From NCBI GenBank assembly GCA_963728785.1, contig CAVSKV010000002.1, positions 620,001 through 684,000 on the forward strand: a DNA stretch of 64,000 nt, written 5' to 3'. Below the pieces are notes generated by a model. The model saw nothing but the letters and a program-made list of their open reading frames with translations, ran no database searches and was not told where the DNA came from. Positions within the stretch are counted from its first letter, which is position 1; each line of letters opens with the position of its first letter. Source of the stretch: JAGWRI01 sp963728785. Its GTDB lineage: Bacteria; Gemmatimonadota; Gemmatimonadetes; Gemmatimonadales; Gemmatimonadaceae. Shown one piece after another: positions 41,735 to 50,822 of this stretch. The translations under genes and the position numbers were made by a program.

Positions 41735-42826
41735 TTACTTGGTGACGACGTGCGCGACCACCGACATACCCGGCCGGAGCGGCCGGTCGGGGCCGCATCC
41801 CTGCGTCACGGCGATGCGTACCGGGACACGCTGCACGACCTTCGTGAAGTTGCCGGTGGCGTTGTCGGGCGGCAGGAGGGCGAACATGGCTCCGGTGGCC
41901 GCCGACAGGCTCTCCACCTTGCCCTTGGCCGAGCACCCCGGATAGGCGTCGATGTCGATGTCCACCGACTGTCCGACGCGGATGTCAGCCAGCTGCGTTT
42001 CCTTATAATTGGCGGTCACCCACACACCGGTGTCGGCGACGATGGTCAGCAGTGGCTGGCCGGGCTGCACGAGCTGCCCGAGCTCCACCTGTTTACGCGA
42101 TACCATGCCGGCCATCGGGGCAGTAATGCGGGTGTACGAGAGCTGAAGCTTGGCGTTTTCCACCGCGGCCTGCGCCGCCGCCAACCGGGCCTGGGCCAGC
42201 CGCACGCCGGCTTGCGCCGCCGAGACGTTCGACCCCGCGGCGTTCTGCTGACGTTCCAGGGCCTGCAGAGTGGCCGCAGCGGCGTCGGCCGCCGCCCTTG
42301 CGGCGTCGAGCTGCTGGCGGGACACGATCTGTTTGGCCACCAGCTCGTTGGCGCGGGCCAGGTCGGCGTCGGCCTTGACGAGGTTGGCCTTGGCCGCTTC
42401 GATCTGCGCGTCCAGTGAAGCGCGCTGGCTGGATGCGGCCTGCACCATGGCCTGGGCCTGCCCCTCGCCGAGCGGGCCCGACACGGCTGCGCGCGCCGCG
42501 GCCAGATCGGCCTCGGCCTGCGCCAGCCGCGCCTCGTATTCGGCCGGATCGATGAGCACGAGCAATGAGTCGACCGCGACGTGCTCGTTCTCGTCGATCG
42601 TGATCCGTTGGACGTAGCCACCGACCTTGGCGAGCACCGGCGTCATGTCGCCATCGAGTTGGGCATCGTCAGTTGACTCGTGTGCACGGGAGTACGTCCA
42701 CTGCTCGAAGGCCCAACCGAGCCCGAGCAATACGAGTACGATGAGAATGGGGAGCACCAGCCGCCGGCGGTTTCCGTTGGGAGCCGGCGCCGCGTCGCGA
42801 TCTGCGGAGGTCGTTGGGATTGCCAT
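41735..42826 (-). CDS. EmrA/HlyD-type membrane fusion protein
   Basis: A 363-residue adaptor with one N-terminal membrane helix (about 22-42), a lipoyl-like half (GGYVQRITIDENEHVAVDS), a long Ala-rich coiled coil (about 110-220), and the second lipoyl half (SYTRITAPMAGMVSRKQVEL), then a beta-barrel domain. It bridges the EmrB-like pump and the outer-membrane channel. Middle gene of a TetR-regulated efflux operon. Confidence 0.93.
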   Translation of the reverse strand: MAIPTTSADRDAAPAPNGNRRRLVLPILIVLVLLGLGWAFEQWTYSRAHESTDDAQLDGDMTPVLAKVGGYVQRITIDENEHVAVDSLLVLIDPAEYEARLAQAEADLAAARAAVSGPLGEGQAQAMVQAASSQRASLDAQIEAAKANLVKADADLARANELVAKQIVSRQQLDAARAAADAAAATLQALERQQNAAGSNVSAAQAGVRLAQARLAAAQAAVENAKLQLSYTRITAPMAGMVSRKQVELGQLVQPGQPLLTIVADTGVWVTANYKETQLADIRVGQSVDIDIDAYPGCSAKGKVESLSAATGAMFALLPPDNATGNFTKVVQRVPVRIAVTQGCGPDRPLRPGMSVVAHVVTK

Positions 42827-42881
42827 GAGTCGTCGTTACGGAAGAGTGAGTCGTGTTCGAATGAGCAAAGCGGAACGCGGT

Positions 42882-44258
42882 CTACTGGAGCGAGGTCGTG
42901 CGGCCTTCGGCGTGCGCCAGCGCCACACGGGCCAACTGGAACGCTGCCTGGGCATCGATGAACTGGGTGCGCGCCTCATTCAGCGAGAGCGACGCGGTGA
43001 TGACGTCGGCATTGCCGGCCACTCCGGCCCGAAACCGGTCGCGGGCCTGCGACACTTCCTGCTCGGCGAGCTGTTCGTGCTCGCGCGCCGCGTCCACCGC
43101 CTGGCGCGCCGAGGCGACGTCGAGCGCCGCGCTCCGCACCTCCACCGCCACCTCCTGGCGCAGGTCCCGCACGCGTACCTGCAATTCGCGCATCGCGGCT
43201 TCCTGCTCGCTCTCCCGGCCGCCGCGACGGTTGCCGTCGAAGATCGGCACGGAAAGTTCGATGCCCCAGGTATAGGTCACGAGCAGCCTGTTGAGCCGGA
43301 GGCCGATGCCACCGTCGTCGCCGAACGCGTCGATGGTGGGCAGCCGCTCGGAGCGCGTGGCGTTCACCTGCACCTGCTCCGCGCGCAACTGCTGCTCGAG
43401 GGCGCGTACGTCGGGGCGCGCCTGCAGCGCCCGTTGCACCGCCGCGCCGGCATCATCCGCATCGGGCACCGTGGTGAGCGTACCGAGCGAGTCGGTGAGC
43501 TGGAGCGGCGCATCGAGAGGCAGATTGAGTGCCCGCGCGAGATCGAGCCGGGAGCGGGCTTGCATGTTCCGGGCCGCGATGAGTTGCGCCTTGACGCCCG
43601 CCAGCTGGGACGCGGCGCGCGTGACGTCGAGCGCCACACCCACACCGGCTGTGAGCTGATCGCGAGCGATCCCCAGCAGGTCCACGGCGAGCGACGAATC
43701 GGCTAGGCGGGCCGCGAGTTGCGCGTCGGCGCGCAGGGCCTGCAGATACGCCACCGCGGCCTGGGCCGCCGCCTGTTCGGCGGCGGCGCTCTCTCCCACG
43801 CTCACCGCGCCGGCGCTGGCCTTTGACGCCTGCAAGCGCTGATAGGCCGCCGGATCGAACACGGTCTGCGAGATGTGGCCGCGCAGGTCGAACGTGGTGA
43901 CGGGTCCGATCACCTGGCCCAGCGGATTGAGCAGCGGCGGCTGCCCGGGCTGTGCCGGAAAATTGAACCCGAAGGTGGCCGAGTTGAGCGTATTGTCCAT
44001 CTCGGTGGCCGAGGCGGAGACGTTGGGCATGAAGACCGAGCGGCTCTGTGATATGCGCGCCTCGGCCTGCGCCGTCCGGAGGGCCGCCGTTTCGACGAGA
44101 GCGCTCTGCTTGGCACCCATGCGGATCGCGTCGGCGAGCGACAATGGTTGCGGCGCCGTTTGCTGGGCGCCCACGGCTCCTGCCGTGGCAAGCATTGCCG
44201 AAACGATGACGAGACGCACCTGCCCGGCGCGCGAGGAACAACGGGACATGGCAATCAT
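42882..44258 (-). CDS. TolC-family outer-membrane efflux protein
   Basis: A 458-residue outer-membrane factor with a signal peptide (cut near AVGAQQ) and the two OEP repeats of long helices: LSLADAIRMGAKQSALVETA, ALRADAQLAARLADSSLAVD and later VAVEVRSAALDVASARQAVD, with beta segments such as YTWGIELSVPIFDGNRRGG. ATG at 44258 overlaps the tetR stop (ATGA), which fixes the start. First structural gene of the efflux operon. Confidence 0.92.
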   Translation of the reverse strand: MIAMSRCSSRAGQVRLVIVSAMLATAGAVGAQQTAPQPLSLADAIRMGAKQSALVETAALRTAQAEARISQSRSVFMPNVSASATEMDNTLNSATFGFNFPAQPGQPPLLNPLGQVIGPVTTFDLRGHISQTVFDPAAYQRLQASKASAGAVSVGESAAAEQAAAQAAVAYLQALRADAQLAARLADSSLAVDLLGIARDQLTAGVGVALDVTRAASQLAGVKAQLIAARNMQARSRLDLARALNLPLDAPLQLTDSLGTLTTVPDADDAGAAVQRALQARPDVRALEQQLRAEQVQVNATRSERLPTIDAFGDDGGIGLRLNRLLVTYTWGIELSVPIFDGNRRGGRESEQEAAMRELQVRVRDLRQEVAVEVRSAALDVASARQAVDAAREHEQLAEQEVSQARDRFRAGVAGNADVITASLSLNEARTQFIDAQAAFQLARVALAHAEGRTTSLQ

Positions 44259-44926
44259 GTGAGGGAAGGCGTGTTCGCGATCGAGATGTCGTTCAGGGGG
44301 CGAATGGCGGAGAGGTAGAACTGTTTGATTTCCTCGAGCAACTGCCTGTCGGACTTGCCGTCTATCGAATCGCAAAGCACCGGACGGTGCCGCCAATTCC
44401 CGTAGGTGACGAGCAGGGCGACCAGCGCGCGGGCGGCGAGCCCGCTATCCATGCGCCGGAACTCGCCGCCCTCCATTCCGCGTTCGAGGATTCCCCGCAG
44501 CAGCCGACGCCCGCGCCCCAGCACTTCCTGGCCGTAGAAGCTGGCGAGCTCGGGATAGGCTGTGAGTTCGGAGTGGACCCAGCGCTGCAGCGGCGGAAAT
44601 TTGGGCGAGCAGAGAAAGTGCCACTGCGCGTCCATGAACGAATTCAGATCGTCCATGGCGGTGGGGCCGGCGAGCCGGCGCTCGACGTCGTCAATCGCAT
44701 CGCCCACCGTATGGCGCACCACCTCGCGAAACAGATCTTCCTTGCTCGGGAAATAGAGGTAGATCGTGCCCTTGGAAACGCCAGCCCGCCGAGCGATGTC
44801 CTCGAGACGAGCCGAGGCGAGTCCGTGCTCAGCGAACGTTTCGAATGCCGCATCGAGGATCTGGCGCGGCCGCTCTTCGGGCATGCGGCGCCATTTCGGC
44901 TCGTGGATTAGATCAGGTTGCGCCAT
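44255..44926 (-). CDS. TetR/AcrR-family repressor of the efflux operon
   Basis: A 223-residue repressor with an N-terminal helix-turn-helix (RQILDAAFETFAEHGLASAR, RRAGVSKGTIYLYFPSKEDL) and a ligand-binding helical domain. The ATG at 44926 has GGAGG about 6 bases upstream; a TTG four codons earlier is not needed. It is the first gene of the operon and a TetR-type palindrome lies 33 bases upstream, so it probably represses itself and the pump. Confidence 0.92.
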   Translation of the reverse strand: MAQPDLIHEPKWRRMPEERPRQILDAAFETFAEHGLASARLEDIARRAGVSKGTIYLYFPSKEDLFREVVRHTVGDAIDDVERRLAGPTAMDDLNSFMDAQWHFLCSPKFPPLQRWVHSELTAYPELASFYGQEVLGRGRRLLRGILERGMEGGEFRRMDSGLAARALVALLVTYGNWRHRPVLCDSIDGKSDRQLLEEIKQFYLSAIRPLNDISIANTPSLT

Positions 44927-44958
44927 CGTATCCTCCAAGCGGCTGCTGTATTCGCAAA

Positions 44959-44976
44959 TGACCGACCGGTTGGTCA
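44959..44976. promoter_or_regulatory. Putative TetR operator
   Basis: The 18-bp near-palindrome TGACCGACCGGTTGGTCA: eight of nine base pairs are symmetric, around a central ACCGGT. The sequence is of the ACCGACCGGT class common for TetR/AcrR operators. It lies between the likely promoter (45033-45061) and the repressor start. Confidence 0.7.
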
Positions 44977-45032
44977 GTTACTGAGGCGAGACAACAAGTT
45001 GCCAGACAAGAAGATTCTGGTCGCTTGAGATT

Positions 45033-45061
45033 TAACTTACCTAACAGTCATTAACTGTCAA
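45033..45061 (-). promoter_or_regulatory. Putative sigma-70 promoter of the efflux operon
   Basis: On the minus strand a perfect -35 TTGACA (45061-45056) is followed after 16-17 bases by a weak -10 (TAAGTT or AAGTTA). The -35 overlaps a second imperfect palindrome, TAACAGT / ACTGTCA arms at 45042-45060, which could be another operator. The surrounding sequence is AT-rich against the GC-rich background. Confidence 0.45.
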
Positions 45062-45146
45062 GCGTTTGTGGGATTAAGAACATAAACAGAACCTCGACAG
45101 ATCATGAATGGAGCGCAAACGGAGCGGCCCGCGATATAGTTGACCC

Positions 45147-45548
45147 ATGGCCGAGCACGAATCCAGGATCCGCATCGACAAGTGGCTGTGGGCAGCGCGC
45201 TTCTACAAGACCCGCTCGCTGGCCACCGACGCCGCGACTGGCGGCAAGGTGGAGGTGAACGGTGACGGCGCCAAGCCCGCCAAGCTGGTCCAGCCCGGCG
45301 ACGAAGTGCGGGTCCGGCTCGGTCCATACGAGCACGTCGTCATTGTCCGCGCGGTGGCAGGCCGCCGCGGCTCGGCCCGGGACGCCCAGGCCCTGTATGA
45401 GGAGACGCCGGCATCGCGCGCAGAACGCGAGCGACTGGCGGAACAGCTTCGGTTGGCGCCGGCCGCGTTCGCCTGGGAAGAGAAAGGGCGCCCAACCAAG
45501 AAGGACCGCCGCGACCTCAGCCGGTTCATCGACCGCAAGCGGCGGTAG
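45147..45548 (+). CDS. hslR: S4-domain RNA-binding protein HslR (Hsp15)
   Basis: A 133-residue protein with an N-terminal S4 domain (IRIDKWLWAARFYKTRSLAT, then GGKVEVNGDGAKPAKLVQPG) and a basic C-terminal tail (GRPTKKDRRDLSRFIDRKRR), the layout of Hsp15, which binds free 50S subunits carrying nascent chains. ATG at 45147 is only 6 bases after a TATAGT (45135-45140), so the message may be leaderless. It is not linked to hslUV. Confidence 0.9.
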   Translation: MAEHESRIRIDKWLWAARFYKTRSLATDAATGGKVEVNGDGAKPAKLVQPGDEVRVRLGPYEHVVIVRAVAGRRGSARDAQALYEETPASRAERERLAEQLRLAPAAFAWEEKGRPTKKDRRDLSRFIDRKRR

Positions 45549-45640
45549 CGCCGCCGGGGGACGGGGGACGGATGCGGCCCCCGATCCAGCCGGCGATCTT
45601 CCGGCTGCCGGTTGGCCAGTATGGGGATCCAGCCGGCCCG

Positions 45641-46315
45641 CTACGCCGGCGGCGTGTCCGCCACGCGGGTCAGAGTGTCGCCGTCGATGGCGTGCGTACC
45701 GGAGAACGGCACGAACCTGCAGGGAATTCCGGCCGCCGCGAAAGCGTCGGTCTGCTGCTTGATGCGCGCCGCATCGAAGAACTCATCGCGGTCGCCGCAC
45801 GCATAGGTCACCGGTTCAGTGCCGAACCGGTCGCCCGCCGACGCGAGGTCGAGGTCGTGCGGCACGCTCCCGCTCCAGGCGATGAGCCGGTCGGCGCGCG
45901 TCTGCCCGAAGGCGAGCCACCGCATGACGGTGGCCAGCCCCTGCGAAAACCCGAGCGCGACGAGCCGTGGCCGCTGAGCCGCGCCCGGGCCGCCAAGAAA
46001 CAAGGTGGCGATCGCGTCAAGGTACTCCACGTAGTCAGCTACTTCGGAGTCGCGGTCCTCGCGGGTCATCCAGGTGGCGCCGATTCGCGCGTCGGGACTG
46101 TGGGGGAGACTGTTGTCGAGATAGAAGCGCGACAGCGCTTCGGGCGCGACGATGAGCCGGTCCGGATGGGCGATGGGACGGAAGTGCCGAATGAACCGCC
46201 CGGCGAGGTGGCCGTAGCCGTGGCACACGATCCAGAGCTCACGAGGCGCCACGGAGGGATTTCCGAGCGTGTGGTATCGCGCGGTGCGTCTGACCCGCAG
46301 ATGATGTTCGGCCAT
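45641..46315 (-). CDS. Alpha/beta hydrolase, phospholipase/carboxylesterase type
   Basis: A 224-residue cytoplasmic hydrolase similar to the Abhydrolase_2 group. It has WIVCHGYGH (oxyanion strand), nucleophile motif GFSQG in ALGFSQGLATVMRW, Asp in ACGDRDEFF and His in FSGTHAIDGDTL. ATG at 46315 and GTG at 46321 are both usable behind an AAGGAG site (10 and 4 bases). Substrate unknown. Confidence 0.85.
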   Translation of the reverse strand: MAEHHLRVRRTARYHTLGNPSVAPRELWIVCHGYGHLAGRFIRHFRPIAHPDRLIVAPEALSRFYLDNSLPHSPDARIGATWMTREDRDSEVADYVEYLDAIATLFLGGPGAAQRPRLVALGFSQGLATVMRWLAFGQTRADRLIAWSGSVPHDLDLASAGDRFGTEPVTYACGDRDEFFDAARIKQQTDAFAAAGIPCRFVPFSGTHAIDGDTLTRVADTPPA

Positions 46316-46402
46316 CGGCACGTTTCTCCTTCGATTCCAGCGAACCGGCCGCCTGACGCGGAGCGCCCGGCGGCCGGTATCCAGCCGTGACGCCCGCCGA
46401 TG

Positions 46403-47980
46403 CTACCGGGCGCCGGCCACCCGCAGCAGTTGCTGCTGCGTGGAACTCTTCTTGAGCAGCGCGATGGCCTGAAGGAGCTGTTTGTCCTCCGCCAGCGTGA
46501 GCTGTTTGGCCACGCCGTCGCCGAATGCCTTGCTCACCGTACGCACGGCCAACTGTTCGCTGAGGATCGAGTCCGCCACCGCGTCATACTTGGGATCGAT
46601 CTTCACGTCGCGGGCCGCCAATCGATCCATGAGGTGCTGCTTCCACGCCGGCTTGAGGGCCAGGGTCGGCGTCGTGAGACTGTCCTTGAGGATGCGCGAA
46701 TACTGGTCGAGTTCGCCGCTGATCGCGCCGACCGACGGTGCAGCAGCCCGGAAGAAACCCTGCTCCAGCGCGGTCAGCGTATCGTCGCGGACGAGCACGT
46801 CGGGAGTGATACCGCCCCCGCCGTACACGATGCGGCCGTCGTCGGACTTGAACTTGGGCCGAGCGCGGCGCGCGGAGTCGGTCTCGAGCGAATCGGGCGT
46901 CGTTTCCACGAGCTGACCAGCGGCATTGAGTTCGCGGTCGCGATGGATAGACCGGCCGCTCGGCGTGTACCACTTGCCCGTGGTGAGCTTGAGGGCGTAG
47001 CCGCCCTCGAGCCCGTACACCGACTGAACGAGTCCCTTGCCGAATGACGTGGTGCCGACGACCAGGGCGCGGTCGTGATCCTGGAGTGCGCCGGCTACGA
47101 TCTCCGAGGCCGACGCGGTACCGCCGTCGATCATCACGACCAGGGGCACCCCCACGGCCATATGGTCGACGCTGGCGCGCGAGATCTCGTCGGGGCCCGT
47201 GCGTGACCGCACGCTCACGATCTCCTGCGAGTCCTTCAGGAACAGGCTGCTCAGGTCGAGCGCCTGCTCGACGATGCCACCGCCGTTACCGCGGAGATCT
47301 ATGACGTATCCCTTGGCGCCTTGGGCCGAGAGCTTCTTGATCGCGGCGGTGACCTCTTCGACGACGTTCTCGTTGAACGTCTGGATGGGGATATATCCCA
47401 CCGTGCCGTCGAGGATCGTGGTGTACTGCACGGCCGGGATGTGCACTTCGCGGCGCACAAACGAGAGCTTGATCGGCGTGGGCACGCCGGGGCGCGCGTA
47501 GGTCACTTCGACGGTGGTGCCCACATCTCCGCGGAGCCGTGTGGCGATATCGACGCTGGACACGCCGGCCACGCTCTTCCCGTCGATGCCGGCGATCCGG
47601 TCGCCCTCCTGAACGCCGGCGTCGGCCGCCGGTGTGTGCGGGAACACCTGTTGCACGAAGGTGCCGCTGTTGTCCTCGCCGAGAAGCATTCCCGTGCCGC
47701 CGTACCGGCCGCCGGTGCCGCGGGCGAAGTCCTCGCTCGCCTTGGGGGTGAAGAGCTGCGAGTACGGATCGCGCAGTTCCTTCACCAGACCGGCCGCCGC
47801 CTTGGCGTAGATATCATTGGCGGCGAGGGTGTCAACGTACCGGCTGGACACGAGTTGGAGCACCTGGTCGAACAGCTGCGCACTGGCGTGCACCGGCGGT
47901 TCCTGCAGCAGAAAGCCGCCGCCCACGATGGGGACGAACAGCAGGGCGGTGACGGCGGCGGTGCGGAAATGCGGCTTCAT
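46403..47980 (-). CDS. ctpA: C-terminal processing protease, S41 family
   Basis: A 525-residue serine protease with an N-terminal signal or anchor, a PDZ domain (about 95-175, FPHTPAADAGVQEGDRIAGI), and the S41 domain with catalytic Ser290 (GGTASASEIVAGAL) and Lys315 (TSFGKGLVQS), 25 residues apart as in the family, plus Glu293. The C-terminal 130 residues are helical. It cleaves periplasmic substrates at their C-termini. Divergent from the MATE gene. Confidence 0.93.
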   Translation of the reverse strand: MKPHFRTAAVTALLFVPIVGGGFLLQEPPVHASAQLFDQVLQLVSSRYVDTLAANDIYAKAAAGLVKELRDPYSQLFTPKASEDFARGTGGRYGGTGMLLGEDNSGTFVQQVFPHTPAADAGVQEGDRIAGIDGKSVAGVSSVDIATRLRGDVGTTVEVTYARPGVPTPIKLSFVRREVHIPAVQYTTILDGTVGYIPIQTFNENVVEEVTAAIKKLSAQGAKGYVIDLRGNGGGIVEQALDLSSLFLKDSQEIVSVRSRTGPDEISRASVDHMAVGVPLVVMIDGGTASASEIVAGALQDHDRALVVGTTSFGKGLVQSVYGLEGGYALKLTTGKWYTPSGRSIHRDRELNAAGQLVETTPDSLETDSARRARPKFKSDDGRIVYGGGGITPDVLVRDDTLTALEQGFFRAAAPSVGAISGELDQYSRILKDSLTTPTLALKPAWKQHLMDRLAARDVKIDPKYDAVADSILSEQLAVRTVSKAFGDGVAKQLTLAEDKQLLQAIALLKKSSTQQQLLRVAGAR

Positions 47981-48162
47981 GCGCGAGGCCCAACCGGAAA
48001 AGGTGTCCAGTGAAGAAGTATGCGACGGAGCGGTTTGTCAACGCGCGCGCCGCCGGGCTTGCAGAATCCTCGCAAGTGCATGCGTAGCAACGACTCGGTG
48101 AACGTGCGAGATTTGCCCCATGACCTCGCCCTCCTCCGGACCGCTTCCAGGCCCACGTCAGA

Positions 48163-49521
48163 ATGTTCGCCCTCGAATTTCGCGCCCTGGCTTCGCTCGC
48201 CGTCCCGGTTGTCGTGGTGCAGGTGGGGATGATGGGGATGGGGGTGATCGATTCGGTCATGGTGGGGCACGTTTCCGCCCGCGCACTGGCGGCGGTAGCG
48301 CTGGGCAACATCTACTTCTTCAACGTGATCGTGTTCGCGATGGGGACGTTGTTCGCGCTCGATCCGATCGTTGCCCAGGCCGTGGGGGCGCGCGACGAAC
48401 CGGCGGTGGAACGTGGCATCCAGCGGGGGCTCGTGCTGTGCCTGGGGCTGACCGTCGCGTGCGCGCTGCTCATGGCGCCGGCCGGGCGGGTGATCACGTG
48501 GGCGCGGCAACCGGCGGAAATCGTTCCCGACGCGGCGGCCTACGTGCGCATTTCGATCGCCGGCGCCTTGCCATTTCTGGCGTTCGTCGTGCTTCGCCAG
48601 AGTCTGCAGGCCATGGGCCGGCTGGCGCCGATCGTCATCACGATTCTGGCGGCGAACGTGCTCAACGTGGCGCTCAACTGGGTGTTCATTTACGGCCACT
48701 TAGGGTTGCCGGCGCTGGGAGTGGAAGGCAGTGCGATCGCCACCGTGATGAGCCGCTGGGCGATGTTCGGCGCGCTGATGGCGCTGGCCTGGCCGGCCCT
48801 CCGGCCGTACCTGTCGGTGCTCCGGGCCGACACGTTCCGCGCCCGGCCGCTCGTGCGAATGCTCGCCATCGGGGCGCCAATCGGATTCCAGCAGGTGCTC
48901 GAGGTGGGCGCGTTCGGGTCGATCGGGCTTCTCATGGGGTGGTTCGGCACGTCGCAGGTAGCCGCGCACCAGATAGCGATCAATCTGGCGGCGCTGACCT
49001 TCATGGGGCCGGTGGGCATCTCGACGGCGGCGGCCGTTCGCGTCGGGCACGCGATCGGAGCCGGGGACGGCGACCGGGCCCGGCGGGCGGCGCGCGTGGC
49101 GTTCCTGTGCGGCGTGGGGTTCATGACGCTCACCGCACTCATGTTCCTCACGCTGCCGGTGCCGCTGGCGCGCTTGTTCACCGGTGACGACGCGGTGATC
49201 GGCATCGCGTCGCTGCTCATTCCGGTGGCCGGCGTGTTCCAGGTGTTCGACGGCATCCAGGCGGTGGCAGCGGGAGTGCTGCGCGGCATCGGCGACACGC
49301 GAGCGCCGATGGCGGTTATGCTGGCGGGTTACTGGTTGATCGGGCTGCCGGTGAGTCTCTATCTCGGGTTCCGCACGCCGGCCGGCCCCACGGGACTCTG
49401 GTGGGGCTTCGTGGCCGGGTTGTCGTCCGTGGCCCTGTTCCTGTCACTCCGCGTGGCGGCGCTGTTCCGCGGGGAGCTCCGGCGCCTGCACGTGGACGAC
49501 GAGCAGACGGTGGTGGCGTAG
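48163..49521 (+). CDS. MATE-family multidrug/sodium antiporter
   Basis: A 452-residue exporter with 12 predicted helices in two halves. The first half begins LASLAVPVVVVQVGMMGMG with IDSVMVGHVSARALAAVALG, and the second with MLAIGAPIGFQQVLEVGAFG. These fit the NorM-type MATE proteins. The Pro-rich GDTRAPMAVMLAGYWLIGLP near the end is typical. Confidence 0.93.
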   Translation: MFALEFRALASLAVPVVVVQVGMMGMGVIDSVMVGHVSARALAAVALGNIYFFNVIVFAMGTLFALDPIVAQAVGARDEPAVERGIQRGLVLCLGLTVACALLMAPAGRVITWARQPAEIVPDAAAYVRISIAGALPFLAFVVLRQSLQAMGRLAPIVITILAANVLNVALNWVFIYGHLGLPALGVEGSAIATVMSRWAMFGALMALAWPALRPYLSVLRADTFRARPLVRMLAIGAPIGFQQVLEVGAFGSIGLLMGWFGTSQVAAHQIAINLAALTFMGPVGISTAAAVRVGHAIGAGDGDRARRAARVAFLCGVGFMTLTALMFLTLPVPLARLFTGDDAVIGIASLLIPVAGVFQVFDGIQAVAAGVLRGIGDTRAPMAVMLAGYWLIGLPVSLYLGFRTPAGPTGLWWGFVAGLSSVALFLSLRVAALFRGELRRLHVDDEQTVVA

Positions 49522-49527
49522 CCGCCG

Positions 49528-50073
49528 CTACCGGCGGGCCAGCAGCGCGTCGACGGCGCGCACGGCGGCGGCGAAGCGCTGGTCCCAGTTGCCGCTGATC
49601 TCGACGTAGGGGAGGCGCATGGCCTGGAGGCGCTCGCGGAACAAGGCGTGCATCTCGTCGCGGCGATCACCGCGGTCCCGGGCCGGATCGGCCACCCACG
49701 GCACGTCGATGTTCATGAGCAAATACAGATCGGCGGCGCGCTCGGCCGCCTCGTCCACGATCCACGCCGGACACCGGCCGTAATAGTGGTCGCAATACAC
49801 GACCGTGCTCACGAGGTCGGTGTCGATGAACGCCACGCGGGTGGCGCGAGCCACGGCCTCATCCTCTGCAGCCATCTGGCCGCGAGCGATGGGGCCATGG
49901 TCGTCGAAGCCCAGCTGATTGCCGCGGGCGATGGCGTACTCGCGCACGAATTCGCGCGACACCGCCGTGCCGTAGTGCTCGGCCAACCGGTGGGCGAGCG
50001 TCGTCTTGCCGGTGGACTCAGACCCCGTCAGGACGACGCAGGCGACCGCTGGCGCTCGAGGCTGCGCTTCCAT
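49528..50073 (-). CDS. Nicotinamide riboside kinase (NadR C-terminal-type ATPase)
   Basis: A 181-residue P-loop kinase equal to the C-terminal domain of NadR, without the NMN adenylyltransferase or helix-turn-helix parts. It has TGSESTGKTTLAHRLA (Walker A), SREFVREYAIARG, FIDTDLVSTVVYCDHYYG and DVPWVADPARDRGDRR. It should phosphorylate nicotinamide riboside to NMN, trapping the substrate imported by PnuC. It overlaps the pnuC end by 46 bases. Confidence 0.87.
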   Translation of the reverse strand: MEAQPRAPAVACVVLTGSESTGKTTLAHRLAEHYGTAVSREFVREYAIARGNQLGFDDHGPIARGQMAAEDEAVARATRVAFIDTDLVSTVVYCDHYYGRCPAWIVDEAAERAADLYLLMNIDVPWVADPARDRGDRRDEMHALFRERLQAMRLPYVEISGNWDQRFAAAVRAVDALLARR

Positions 50074-50606
50074 TCGACGAGACCCATGATGGCGAGAATG
50101 AGGAACACCGCGTACAGCCCCGACGTCACGTAGAGCTTCTTATAGATGTACATGGGGACGTAGACGATGTCGGCCAAGATCCAGAGGATCCAGTTCTCGA
50201 GGATCTTGCGCGTCATCATCCACTGGGCGACGAGGCTCGTGGCAGTGAGTGCGGAGTCGATCGAGGGGATCGAGACTCCGTGCAGACGGCGGGTGATGGA
50301 CCAGATGACGAGCCAGCCGGCGACGCCGGCCCCGGTGGACAGGATCCAGACCCGCCGCGAGGCCCGCGACACGTCGAGCCGGCTCTTGTTGGCGCCGCCA
50401 TGGAGCCACTCGTACCACCCGTAGATGGAGAGGACGAGGTACACGACCTGGAGCCCCATGTCGGAATACAGCCCGCTCTTCTCGAAGATGACGATGTAGA
50501 GCCCGACGTTGACGATGGCGGTGGGCCAGCTCCAGATATTCTCGCGCGTACTGAGGTAAACGCTGATGGCACCGGCGATGGCGGCGAACCATTCGACGCC
50601 GCTCAC
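50028..50606 (-). CDS. pnuC: Nicotinamide riboside transporter PnuC
   Basis: A 192-residue membrane protein of the PnuC family: STRENIWSWPTAIVNVGLYI, then the signature SIYGWYEWLHGG and TSLVAQWMMTRKILENWILW. The start is taken as GTG at 50606 (SGVEWFAAIAGAISVYL) since the 52 codons from ATG 50762 are Arg/Pro-rich and not family-like. It is linked to the kinase gene by overlap, which points to nicotinamide riboside rather than thiamine as substrate. Confidence 0.88.
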   Translation of the reverse strand: MSGVEWFAAIAGAISVYLSTRENIWSWPTAIVNVGLYIVIFEKSGLYSDMGLQVVYLVLSIYGWYEWLHGGANKSRLDVSRASRRVWILSTGAGVAGWLVIWSITRRLHGVSIPSIDSALTATSLVAQWMMTRKILENWILWILADIVYVPMYIYKKLYVTSGLYAVFLILAIMGLVEWKRSLERQRSPASS

Positions 50607-50822
50607 CGGGCGGTCCGGCGCGCGCGGACGCTCGGCGGCGCCCGGCGCGCCGATGGAGCCGCCGCCGGTGTGGCGACGGAGAGAAACGGCCGGGCGGCCG
50701 GCGAACGGCGAGTCGGCATGAGGGGCGGGAGTTCGAGAATGGCGTGGAGAGCGGTATAACATACCCAACGGCGGCGCGCCTCCACCACCCGCAGCGGCCA
50801 GGATCATTAGCTTGTACGCGGC

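Noticed and set aside
45583..45637. Direct repeat GATCCAGCCGGC (45583-45594 and 45626-45637) and a 7-bp hairpin between hslR and the esterase
   Set aside because: Short, not repeated elsewhere as far as I could see, and the second copy covers the 5' edge of the gap; probably chance. The hairpin is too weak to call a terminator.
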